DNA from: Calothrix parasitica NIES-267
GTDB lineage: Bacteria; Cyanobacteriota; Cyanobacteriia; Cyanobacteriales; Nostocaceae
DNA length: 64,000 nt
Assembly (NCBI RefSeq): GCF_002368095.1
Contig: NZ_AP018227.1
Coordinates: 4,923,782 to 4,987,781 of the forward strand
Direction of reading: 5' to 3'
Shown one piece after another: positions 8,566 to 16,403 of the stretch; positions within the stretch are counted from its first letter, which is position 1; each line of letters starts with the position of its first letter. A program made the position numbers and the translations under genes. Below the pieces are notes generated by a model that saw only the letters and a program-made list of their open reading frames with translations, searched no databases and was not told the DNA's origin.

Positions 8566-8817
8566 TGCTGATTTTTTTGCCATTTCTTGTTGATGCTTTT
8601 CTAATAGCTCCAATCGTTGTCCTTGAAGAGAAAGCAACTCATAAACTTTATCAAGTTCTGGCTTTTCCGATTTTTGACTCTCTTGCCGTTTAACGAAATC
8701 AGCTACTATTTCGTTGAGTAACTGTGATGGCTTCAAACCTCGACTCTTGGCTATATTTTCTATTTCTTCTTTAATTTCGCTACTAGTGCGAAAGTTTATT
8801 TGTGTATCAAGCTTCAT
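8560..8817 (-). CDS. Ribbon-helix-helix protein with coiled-coil tail
   Basis: 85 aa. The N-terminal TQINFRTSSEIKEEIENIAKSRGLKPSQLLNEIVADFV fits a ribbon-helix-helix fold; residues 55-82 are a short coiled coil. It matches the neighbour at 8127 in size, architecture and flanking hairpins, so the two are probable tandem duplicates. Likely a small DNA-binding regulator of the mobile replicon; target unknown. Confidence 0.65.
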   Translation of the reverse strand: MKLDTQINFRTSSEIKEEIENIAKSRGLKPSQLLNEIVADFVKRQESQKSEKPELDKVYELLSLQGQRLELLEKHQQEMAKKSAA

Positions 8818-8966
8818 ATTCTTCTATATCTTGCGTTGCAATGCTTCTACTGAATTATAATTCTTCATCTTACAAATAATCTATTTTGCGTTACAAAGGT
8901 TGTCATTGCGACGCAAGTGTATTACATTAAATTCATGAAAATAAAATCATTCACTTGGGGGACTAT

Positions 8967-9143
8967 TTACTTTCCTCCTTGACTTACTTTAGTCCATTCA
9001 GCACCTTCTTTTTTTGCTTCTGCTACAGCACGTTCTAAAAGATAAGCAGCAAGATTTGATAATGGTCGTCCATCATAGGTCGCCCACTTTTCTAAATCCT
9101 CTGCAAGCCTGTCGGGAAGTGTAACTTGGATACGTTTGCTCAT
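8967..9143 (-). CDS. CopG-like ribbon-helix-helix protein
   Basis: 58 aa from the ATG at 9143. This start (MSKRIQVTLPD) aligns with the paralogue at 9295-9468; an ATG four codons upstream also exists. RHH pattern: beta strand RIQVTLPDRL, helix EDLEKWATYDG, then PLSNLAAYLLERAVAEAKK. A small DNA-binding dimer, probably a regulator or a solitary antitoxin. Confidence 0.65.
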   Translation of the reverse strand: MSKRIQVTLPDRLAEDLEKWATYDGRPLSNLAAYLLERAVAEAKKEGAEWTKVSQGGK

Positions 9144-9294
9144 ACACTTAATCATACTTCTTCATATCAACGAAATACAAATTTACACCAATAAACACTC
9201 TTATTGAGTAAAAATGACATCAATATGTGTTATATTTTGATAGTAAAAATTTGTTCAATATAAAACCTCCCGTTTGAACGATTTTCTGCATCAT

Positions 9295-9468
9295 TTACTT
9301 TCCCTTATTTTTTTGCGGAGATATTTCTCCATTTTCTTTAGCTTGTCTTATAGAAGTCTCTATCAAGAAAGCAGCAAGGTTCGCAGTCGGTCTTCCTTGA
9401 GAATCAGCCCACTGCTCTAGTTCTTCAAATACTGAATCAGGCAAAGTCACAAAAACCCTTTTACTCAC
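9295..9468 (-). CDS. CopG-like ribbon-helix-helix protein (GTG start)
   Basis: 57 aa, read from a GTG at 9468. The translation begins MSKRVFVTLPDSVFEELEQW and continues with RPTANLAAFLIETSIRQAKE, clearly paralogous to the 58-aa protein at 8967-9143 (same SKR.xVTLPD strand, W-ADSQGRP turn and NLAAFLIE helix). It is easy to miss because of its size and GTG start. Fourth of four RHH genes in 1.4 kb. Confidence 0.65.
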   Translation of the reverse strand: MSKRVFVTLPDSVFEELEQWADSQGRPTANLAAFLIETSIRQAKENGEISPQKNKGK

Positions 9469-9617
9469 AGTGTTTCAAATCAAATCTTATTTCCCCTCCT
9501 ATAGTACCGTCTAGCTTCCCTAATTAAGCCATTTACTACTATTGGATAGCAATAAGCTATAAATTAGTTACTAAAAAATAGCTTTTGTGTAAAAATAAGA
9601 TTATCATGCTAGAAGCA

Positions 9618-9647
9618 AACACCACTACTTTTCAATGTAGTGGTGTT
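9618..9647. terminator. 11-bp perfect hairpin
   Basis: AACACCACTAC (9618-9628) pairs with GTAGTGGTGTT (9637-9647) around an 8-nt loop, 100 bp upstream of the 9748 gene. There is no T-run, so it could be an operator or an mRNA leader structure rather than a terminator. Confidence 0.35.
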
Positions 9648-9747
9648 CTACCCCAGAAAATAATTTAAAAGCCAAAACCCCCCGCTTCGACTACCAATCA
9701 ACACGGAGGGTATGGTTTCCCAATAAAATCAAAGGGACACTTTTATT

Positions 9748-11199
9748 ATGCATAAGATAGCTTTAGACGACAATACCCAAAACGTCTACCCACCATTTGT
9801 ATTCACCGTAAACTTTGATTATTCTCAGTTTGAGAATGGAGAACTGCAAAGCAAAGCTAAAACCACGCTTAATCAATTCATCGGCTTTGTTCGCCAAACC
9901 TTCGATGGCTTACTAGAAAATGGGAAAGCATTAAACTCAATTTATCAAGACTGCATTGCTCATTGCCCAAAAGGTAAAAAAGTATTTGACAATTGGCTAG
10001 CATCCGATGATTTCGGAGCATCCCGATACATAGCTAAAGCCGCAATCGAAATTTACAATTGGTTTTCAAAGTTACCGAAACGGTTGCAAAGCTTAGTACG
10101 CGCCAACGTTCAAAAATGGAGCGTATCAGCACTAAAACAACTAACTAAAGTCAGCCACGATTTAGTAAAGGAATTAGTGCGATCGCCTCATAGAACAGCA
10201 GCAGAAATTAAGAAGGAGCGAGAGAAAGAGGAGCGGGAGAGGGCCAGAGAGGGAGAGCGGGGGAAGTTAAACAATACTCCTCCTCTCCCCCACTCCTCCA
10301 CTCCCGCACTCCTAACTCCCGGAACGCGAATTATAGTCACAAAATGTGATAGAGGCTGGACAGGTTACGCTGGGATAATCATTTCCAAATGGAGAGGTGA
10401 TTTTTGGGTACTGCTTGACCATACTGTTTCTCAAGGTATGGACGTGAAACAGTTATTCAAGCCCCATCAAATTCAGCCAGAATCTCAAAAGTCAGCTATA
10501 AAACCAGCTTCTCCAAAGCATACGTTTACACCTGCTGAAGTTGAACAGAAAATAGCAGAAGCTTTAGCGCAACGAGAAAAAGAAAGAGCAGAAGAAGAAC
10601 TGGGAAAATTTGTAGAAATCCGCGACGCAGCGCTAAAAGCAGCCAAAGAAGAAATAATAGCTGCCCAAAAGCACGCGACTAAAATGGAACAAGCCAAACA
10701 TGAACTAATCGAGCAGTTAATAGCGCAGGAAAACGAATTGCAGTCCGTGCGCGGTTTGGTTTCGGAAAATCAGCAACTCGAACAACGAGTAAAAGACTTA
10801 GAAAAAGCCCTCGAAGATTCCAATAGAGATAGCTGGGGTAATACTTTTAACAAACAAGCTGCGAAAATAGTTAACAAGAATTTAGAGAAAACTATTGAGC
10901 CATTAATGTCGGAAGTTGAGCGCTTAAATAACGTGCTTTCTCAAAAGGAGCAGGAATTAACTGAGCTTCAAACACACAGCAGGAAACAGCAGGAAGAATT
11001 GCAGCATAAATCAAAATCAAATTCAGTGATTGCAGAGTTTGGTGAGATTGGAGAACATTTTGGTTGGAGTGGCTGGAGTGGCACAGGATATCGAGCCAAA
11101 AGTGGAACGTTATATACAGGAATTCATGCTCTGACTGCTTTTATCTGTGATTTGAAAGTGTCCCACCCCAATTATCAATACTCAGAAATTCCGTTTTAA
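9748..11199 (+). CDS. Coiled-coil protein of unknown function with repeat insertion
   Basis: 483 aa, not recognised as a named family. Residues 1-150 form an N-terminal helical domain (FVFTVNFDYSQF, ASRYIAKAAIEIYNWFSKLPKRL) of a type often seen in cyanobacterial plasmid proteins. Residues ~155-190 are a low-complexity Glu/Arg then Pro/Ser stretch encoded by a purine/pyrimidine repeat that has inserted in frame. Residues ~192-245 look like a small beta domain (GTRIIVTKCDRGWTGYAGIIISKW). Residues ~260-430 are a long coiled coil. Single gene preceded by a hairpin; role unknown, plausibly replicon maintenance. Confidence 0.6.
   Translation: MHKIALDDNTQNVYPPFVFTVNFDYSQFENGELQSKAKTTLNQFIGFVRQTFDGLLENGKALNSIYQDCIAHCPKGKKVFDNWLASDDFGASRYIAKAAIEIYNWFSKLPKRLQSLVRANVQKWSVSALKQLTKVSHDLVKELVRSPHRTAAEIKKEREKEERERAREGERGKLNNTPPLPHSSTPALLTPGTRIIVTKCDRGWTGYAGIIISKWRGDFWVLLDHTVSQGMDVKQLFKPHQIQPESQKSAIKPASPKHTFTPAEVEQKIAEALAQREKERAEEELGKFVEIRDAALKAAKEEIIAAQKHATKMEQAKHELIEQLIAQENELQSVRGLVSENQQLEQRVKDLEKALEDSNRDSWGNTFNKQAAKIVNKNLEKTIEPLMSEVERLNNVLSQKEQELTELQTHSRKQQEELQHKSKSNSVIAEFGEIGEHFGWSGWSGTGYRAKSGTLYTGIHALTAFICDLKVSHPNYQYSEIPF
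10211..10320. repeat. GGAGAG / CTCTCC palindromic repeat inserted in a CDS
   Basis: A purine-rich GGAGCGAGAG... arm is followed by AAGTTAAACAATA and a pyrimidine-rich CTCCTCTCCCCCACTCC arm, giving an imperfect palindrome. It keeps the reading frame of the 9748 gene. The same style of sequence recurs near 24949-25022 and 48985-49020, so it is a dispersed family in this genome. Confidence 0.6.
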
Positions 11200-11292
11200 A
11201 TTGCGAACAAATCAGCTTTTTGTATAACGCTGTCAATGTCTGTTGGTAGCAACTGCGTATAGCGAAAACAAACTATAAATAAGAGGCAAGCA

Positions 11293-11646
11293 ATGCAGTG
11301 CCAAGAGAAGCAAGCTAACACTAAAAGAATTCCTCGCTGGTTGGCAAAATTTATATTGCTCAAAACTCAAAATAATCTCAATAATCAACAGAAATTCTTC
11401 ACGCTTCTAGAACCCATGACACCGCAAGAATGGTGCTATTTTTGGATACCTATTATCCATCCAGGAGTAGAAATTCCTTACGATGGGGAACGGAATCCTC
11501 ATGGCTACATGAAAGCTTGTACGGCAACGTTATCAGCATTAACAGGCTATAACCAAAAGACTATTGAAGGTTGGTTTTATGGTAAGTCATATCATTATTC
11601 GGTAGGTATATTACTGCGTTGCTTTCATTTGATATTTAAGGATTAG
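11293..11646 (+). CDS. Hypothetical protein
   Basis: 117 aa, not recognised. No membrane segment. Contains PMTPQEWCYFWIPI and a C-terminal SALTGYNQKTIEGWFYGK motif resembling a helix-turn-helix recognition segment (as in proteins that read '...xVxxWFxGxSY'), so DNA binding is possible. Stands alone, 93 bp after the coiled-coil gene. Confidence 0.45.
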   Translation: MQCQEKQANTKRIPRWLAKFILLKTQNNLNNQQKFFTLLEPMTPQEWCYFWIPIIHPGVEIPYDGERNPHGYMKACTATLSALTGYNQKTIEGWFYGKSYHYSVGILLRCFHLIFKD

Positions 11647-11830
11647 TACTAATCACGGTGCGATACACATAGCATCGTACCTGTTCTCAAGAAACAAAGT
11701 TCATCAATAAGAACCAACAACTGTGTAGCTATATATAAACCTGCTTTGATTTCTTCAGAGCAGTTTTTTCGATTGCATATAAGAGCAAATTTATCAAAAG
11801 CATCATTTGTCGTATAAAGCACTTGTCATT

Positions 11831-11856
11831 ATGTATATCAAAAAAGTATAATACAT
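11831..11856. promoter_or_regulatory. Candidate PadR operator
   Basis: ATGTAT (11831-11836) and ATACAT (11851-11856) form an inverted repeat with a 14-nt spacer, ending 34 bp before the PadR start. PadR proteins usually bind ATGT...ACAT palindromes and autoregulate, so this is a reasonable candidate; inference only. Confidence 0.35.
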
Positions 11857-11890
11857 TTAGATTGTCAATATTATCTTATCTGTATTACCC

Positions 11891-12277
11891 ATGCCGAAGA
11901 AAAAAAATGATGAATCAATTAGCCTATCAGCATTAGAAGAAGACCTATTGACAGCCCTATTTAGCAAAGAACTTTACGGGCTACAAATTATAAATGCTAT
12001 CAATGAGGCAAGTGAAGGCAAACGTCAAATAGGTTTTGGTAGCTTGTATCCAACCTTGCACAGAATGGAAAAAAAAGGTTTGGTTAAAGCGCGTTGGGGC
12101 GAACAAACTGACCCAGAATCTGGTGGTGCGCGGCGCAAATACTACCAAGTCACTGGTTTGGGAGAACAAATACTTCAAGAAACTCAAGAATATCGCGCTC
12201 AATTAGCTAGATGGAAACCAGCATTAATCGAGCGATTCGGTTTTGTGCGATTGGTTTTCAGCCAGATTGGAGTATAG
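11891..12277 (+). CDS. PadR family transcriptional regulator
   Basis: 128 aa. The winged-helix pattern ALEEDLLTALFSKELYGLQII, then GFGSLYPTLHRMEKKGLVKARW and GGARRKYYQVTGLGEQIL, is diagnostic of PadR. These regulators usually repress an adjacent gene for a membrane protein and lose DNA affinity on binding an effector. The next gene starts 12 bp downstream and encodes a membrane protein, which fits the usual two-gene arrangement. Confidence 0.88.
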   Translation: MPKKKNDESISLSALEEDLLTALFSKELYGLQIINAINEASEGKRQIGFGSLYPTLHRMEKKGLVKARWGEQTDPESGGARRKYYQVTGLGEQILQETQEYRAQLARWKPALIERFGFVRLVFSQIGV

Positions 12278-12289
12278 GAGTATCAAACC

Positions 12290-12955
12290 ATGAATTTATT
12301 TAAAAATATTGACAAATTTCTCAAACTTGTACTCAAGCTGCCAATAATATTACAAGCATTACTACTACCCGTGCTTGGAATACTCTGGCTTATATCTGTA
12401 TTATTTTCATTATTTTCATTAATTCCATTTATTGTCTTCTATTGTGGCAAGCCCTTTTTTAAAGGTTTCGTTAAAGATTTTTTAGAACAAAAGAATCAGG
12501 AAATAAATCGCATCACAAACAAACTAGAAAAAATTTACGATAAAGCAATACTTCAGATTGAAACTCTAGATAAAATTGATAATGCTTTAGGCAATAATGC
12601 CTCACCACCCACACAATACGAAATAGCTAAATCAATAGAAACTTTCCAAAAATCCAAACAAGGATTGCAAAATGCAAATGCCGAGTTCGATGAAGCGGTT
12701 AAATCGTTCTTCGATGATAATCCAAAATCCAAACTAAGCCCAAAATTACCTATATGGATATTATCGAAACTTAGAGAAGATTGGCGTAGAGACATTGTAG
12801 AGAAACGAAGTTCAGATATTAATTCGGGATGTACGGGGGTAGTTTTACAATTAAAAACGATTAAATACCTTATGGAAATGTATTGGGCTAACTTAATAAT
12901 TAAAATTCAAGACTATAGATATGGTGATGCATCAAATAAAAGTACAAAATTATAA
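12290..12955 (+). CDS. Membrane-anchored protein of unknown function
   Basis: 221 aa. Two closely spaced hydrophobic segments (residues 17-58: ILQALLLPVLGILWLISVLFSLFSLIPF...) anchor the protein; the remaining ~160 residues are charged and helical, with heptad spacing around 65-110. No family recognised. Cotranscribed with the PadR gene 12 bp upstream and so probably its regulatory target. Confidence 0.55.
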   Translation: MNLFKNIDKFLKLVLKLPIILQALLLPVLGILWLISVLFSLFSLIPFIVFYCGKPFFKGFVKDFLEQKNQEINRITNKLEKIYDKAILQIETLDKIDNALGNNASPPTQYEIAKSIETFQKSKQGLQNANAEFDEAVKSFFDDNPKSKLSPKLPIWILSKLREDWRRDIVEKRSSDINSGCTGVVLQLKTIKYLMEMYWANLIIKIQDYRYGDASNKSTKL

Positions 12956-13075
12956 ATAATTTGAGTTTTAATCATTAAATATAAAAGCATCTTGAATTTT
13001 ATTTTCACAAGATGTTTTTAAATAAAAATAACACGAGTAACTACCTCTTAAAACATTTATGAATTTAACACTAAC

Positions 13076-13381
13076 ATGAGTAAATTGTCTAATTATTCAA
13101 CGCAAGAGCCAGACGATAATCCTTACCGACAAATTGAATTGAGCATTGTTGAAGAGCGCTTGCGTCAAGCTCGCCAAAGTTTCAATTTAGCTTTATTTAC
13201 AACAGCCATATGCAGTGGAGTAACTGCGGGAGGGGCAGCGCTTTTGCTTAATGGTACTGTTGCTCCTGGAACACTCACTACCATTGGTGGTGTTGCTTCG
13301 TCAGCGTACTGTTTCAAATTTGCTAGAGATGCTAATGATAGGTTAGATAAAATTACTTCTGATTTGAGAAAGAGGAATTAA
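13076..13381 (+). CDS. Two-TM protein, probable TRADD-N-associated membrane domain
   Basis: 101 aa. A charged N-terminus (VEERLRQARQSFNLAL) leads into two hydrophobic helices (residues 41-60 and 62-82) and a tail LARDANDRLDKI-type motif (FARDANDRLDKITSDLRK). This matches my memory of the cyanobacterial 'TRADD-N-associated two-transmembrane' domain, which accompanies conflict/apoptosis-type proteins. It runs towards the four-TM gene of the ubiquitin-like locus. Membrane placement is clear; the family name is less certain. Confidence 0.55.
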   Translation: MSKLSNYSTQEPDDNPYRQIELSIVEERLRQARQSFNLALFTTAICSGVTAGGAALLLNGTVAPGTLTTIGGVASSAYCFKFARDANDRLDKITSDLRKRN

Positions 13382-13425
13382 TGGTGAGAATAATTCCTCC
13401 TCTCTTAATTTTTAAAACTTTCTCC

Positions 13426-14061
13426 TTAAATGCTACTTTCTTCAGCCAAAACATTATTTACAAACTTTATGCCATAGTTTCTTGCTGCCATAGAATTAAT
13501 TAAGAACATCAATAATAGTACGGATGTATATATTATCCAACTATGCAAATTAGTTAATAAAAAATATCCAGCAAAACCCATGACTACCAAGAATAAAAAA
13601 CTAAAGCCAGCTAAATCTCTCGTTAAAAGAAACTTTTGATGTGCATCTTCAACTGCTGTCTTTGATTCGTGCTTCTTATATATTTTGTACCAAAGACGAT
13701 TCTGCTCGGTTGGGTCACTCGGAAGATTACCAAATTTAGTTTTCAAGATATTTGGGTCTATTCTAGGGTCTTTATCCATAAAATAAGAAAATGCTCGACA
13801 CCCAGGAAGTGGTTCTTTGATTCTCCAAAAAACAAGTATTGCTTTGAAATTAGAACTAAGCTGACCGTTTATAACTTGTGCAAAAATACTGGAAACAAGC
13901 AACAATGGTGCTGACGTAAGCAATTTCTCTAGAATTGACTCCATAGCTGTATTAACAGATATTCCCAAATCTAAAATTAGGAATATTAAGATGTTAATAA
14001 TAATGTAGGTGATGATAGACGAATTGTTTTGTTGATTCAAAGATTTTGCATCAGTGGACAT
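13426..14061 (-). CDS. Four-TM membrane protein, candidate effector
   Basis: 211 aa with a GGGAGG ribosome binding site nine bases before the ATG. TM segments at about 17-36, 47-64, 146-165 and 172-190 leave an ~80-residue soluble segment between the second and third helices (PGCRAFSYFMDKDPRID... EQNRLWYKIYKK). Third gene of an operon with the MBL and E2-E1-JAB genes (29-bp gap). In defence operons a small multi-TM protein next to sensing or conjugation enzymes often acts as a membrane-disrupting effector; that role is inferred. I do not recognise the family. Confidence 0.6.
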   Translation of the reverse strand: MSTDAKSLNQQNNSSIITYIIINILIFLILDLGISVNTAMESILEKLLTSAPLLLVSSIFAQVINGQLSSNFKAILVFWRIKEPLPGCRAFSYFMDKDPRIDPNILKTKFGNLPSDPTEQNRLWYKIYKKHESKTAVEDAHQKFLLTRDLAGFSFLFLVVMGFAGYFLLTNLHSWIIYTSVLLLMFLINSMAARNYGIKFVNNVLAEESSI

Positions 14062-14090
14062 AAAATATAACCTCCCAATTGAATAAAAAT

Positions 14091-16388
14091 TTAGGATATG
14101 GATGCCGATACAGCATAATACGTTACTGGAGTCCGTATCAGTAAAACCGAAGGAAGAGTTCGGCTGTTTGCAATCTTCTTAGCTGTTTGTAAGTCCTGAT
14201 TGGAAGCACCCGAATCGGTAAGGTGACTGTGCCAAGTTCCTAAACAGTAAAGCACTCCGTTGCGTGATGATAAATATTTTTCCAACATATTCCCGGAAGT
14301 ACCCAAGACAAACTCAAACCGCGAACGCTGACTATTTTCCGGTGCTGGTAAAACATCCGTTACTACAAAAGCTTGCTGCGTTTGGAATATTCGCCCAACA
14401 AGAATACCGCCGGTTTCAACATTGGGGTAATTGGCACAATCGGTAAGAATCTTTTGATGGGCAGGTTCGGATATTCTCACAGTCCATGATGAGTCATTGT
14501 TGATAGGTACAACATGAAAAGGAGGCACGTCTATGGATTTCCAGCTAAGTCCCATCTCACTCTCATCAACTGCTCCCAAAAGAATGCGACCACTCTTCGA
14601 GGGTAAACCTTTAGCAAGCATTTTAGAAATACCCGTAGCCATTGGTGCAGCGAGCATTGATATTCTGGCATCGGAAATAATCATAGTCCTTGAACCGCAT
14701 CCTTGACCTGTAGCGTAATAAGATGTTGAGTCTTCGGCTACGAATACTGCATTCCTTAATTGCTCTGAAGTCCTCATCACTTCATATGCTTGAGCAATAA
14801 GGTCAACCGAATTAGGATTTCTGCCAGGTCCCTCAATTGTCATCAATCCAACTTTACCTTCAGCAAAAAGGGAAGTTTCAATAACTCGCAAAGGTAATTT
14901 CTTCGGTTCAATCGCAGCTAAAGCTTCTCGTACAGCTAGCGATGCTGTTGTATTAATTACTGCCCATGCTTTTCTTGGAAAAAGTTTCTTTAATAATTTT
15001 GAATCATGGACTGCTTGAGTAACATCTGCATCAAAATATGAAGAATCTTGCCCCAAACCATTGATGGCAAGCGCTAATGCCCTAGCTTTGGAGCCAAACC
15101 AAGTACTATCCTTATTTATAGCTTCGGGTAGAAGTGCATGACGTGCTGCATTGTGTGGGGACAAATTTTTATTATCGATAACGATAGATGGTCCCGTGCC
15201 GGAACGAGCCATATGAATAGCAATTTTTGACCCTACACTTCCACAACCAACAAGAACAATATCTTTCTTTTCAGGTAATTGTTGTTCTCCAGAAAATGTT
15301 TGTAACAACTGTGGAGTAATAGCGTACTTATGAATTGCGCTCCAAACAGGAGTTTTATCATCTTTGGCTAACAGTTGAGGTGCCCCTACTTCAAGAATAT
15401 AAGGTACTAATTCAATCTCGGATGATTCCCCAATTAGGTGAAATGGACGGCGAACGCATAAAATTACAGCAATTGGAAATGTTGCATTTTTTGAATCTAG
15501 CCACTTGAGTCTTTGTTGGAGTAAAGAAAATGCTCTTTCAAAGTTCTTGTTACATCCAAATTCTTTAGCTCGCTCCCGCAAACTACCAACATCAGTTACA
15601 TTTTCCGGTAAATACTTATCTGCAATTTGAAGTTCACCATTGGGAAGCTTATCAGGTGAAATAATAATGGCAAGGCTGCGTCCGTGGGAAGATTTTTCAC
15701 CCATCATTTCATAGAACAATGTATTCAAATCTTTTGTTTTCAGTAGATTTGTATCTACTTGTCCGTAAATAAAATCCTTAGATGAATTGGGCTTTTTAAC
15801 TTTTAAATACCCAAATACTAACAAAAAGTAATTTTCGTTCTTACATACCAAGCCGTGTAAATAATCGCTATCTGCAACGATAATATTCTCCAGACTATCT
15901 CTTCTAACTGGTTCCCAACCTTGATTGGGGTCAATTAGCTCGTTCATTGCAGCCTTCTCAAGCCAAACTACTACTTGGTCTATAATCGCCAAAAGTCCTT
16001 GAAAAAGAAGTAATTCGTTGATATCGCCGTCATAAATACAGGGAAGAACAGCTTCCTCCGGTGAACCAGGATTTATATGAGCCAAGGAACGGTCAAAATC
16101 TGCGCGTAACTTTACTATTGGTGCATGAATGGGAAAACTTTGTGGAAACGAGAAAGTCACAGCCTCAATAGCAGAAACTCCATTTGGACTTTTACCCTCT
16201 GCCATCCATTTGTTAGGAAGTCCAAGTTGTACTGCAACCACCGCATCAACACTATTATCTTCAGTGTTGAGATGCACCTCTAATATTTCATTCACAGACG
16301 GGTGGCTTGTTATTAAAGTAATACCGCGCTGAATTTCTGAGTTAATACCTTTAGGAAAACAAAATTGCTTGCTTTCAATATTAGACAT
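14091..16388 (-). CDS. E2-E1-JAB fusion: ubiquitin-like conjugation/deconjugation protein
   Basis: 765 aa from the ATG at 16388, ten bases after AAAGGAG; a GTG at 16397 is too close to that site. Domains: E2-like (about 1-155) with the candidate thioester Cys117 in VLPCIYDGD; a linker domain of unknown fold (160-370); a ThiF/E1 adenylation domain (375-600) with nucleotide loop GCGSVG (382-387), IDNKNLSPHNAARH and candidate Cys565 in GQGCGS; a C-terminal JAB/MPN+ metalloprotease (635-765) with Glu659 and HSHxxxxxxSNQD (His721, His723, Ser730, Asp733). Bacterial relatives (CBASS Cap2/Cap3, Bil/Bub systems) attach and remove a modifier from a target. No ubiquitin-like protein gene and no CD-NTase are visible nearby, so the substrate is unknown. 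Confidence 0.88.
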   Translation of the reverse strand: MSNIESKQFCFPKGINSEIQRGITLITSHPSVNEILEVHLNTEDNSVDAVVAVQLGLPNKWMAEGKSPNGVSAIEAVTFSFPQSFPIHAPIVKLRADFDRSLAHINPGSPEEAVLPCIYDGDINELLLFQGLLAIIDQVVVWLEKAAMNELIDPNQGWEPVRRDSLENIIVADSDYLHGLVCKNENYFLLVFGYLKVKKPNSSKDFIYGQVDTNLLKTKDLNTLFYEMMGEKSSHGRSLAIIISPDKLPNGELQIADKYLPENVTDVGSLRERAKEFGCNKNFERAFSLLQQRLKWLDSKNATFPIAVILCVRRPFHLIGESSEIELVPYILEVGAPQLLAKDDKTPVWSAIHKYAITPQLLQTFSGEQQLPEKKDIVLVGCGSVGSKIAIHMARSGTGPSIVIDNKNLSPHNAARHALLPEAINKDSTWFGSKARALALAINGLGQDSSYFDADVTQAVHDSKLLKKLFPRKAWAVINTTASLAVREALAAIEPKKLPLRVIETSLFAEGKVGLMTIEGPGRNPNSVDLIAQAYEVMRTSEQLRNAVFVAEDSTSYYATGQGCGSRTMIISDARISMLAAPMATGISKMLAKGLPSKSGRILLGAVDESEMGLSWKSIDVPPFHVVPINNDSSWTVRISEPAHQKILTDCANYPNVETGGILVGRIFQTQQAFVVTDVLPAPENSQRSRFEFVLGTSGNMLEKYLSSRNGVLYCLGTWHSHLTDSGASNQDLQTAKKIANSRTLPSVLLIRTPVTYYAVSASIS

Positions 16389-16403
16389 TACAAGCACGCT
16401 CCT

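Noticed and set aside
8000-9700. CRISPR array
   Set aside because: Repeats here are two-copy hairpins at gene ends without regular spacers; no cas genes in the window.
14091-16388. CBASS Cap2/Cap3
   Set aside because: No CD-NTase or CBASS effector gene nearby; the E2-E1-JAB fusion with an MBL fits other ubiquitin-like loci better.
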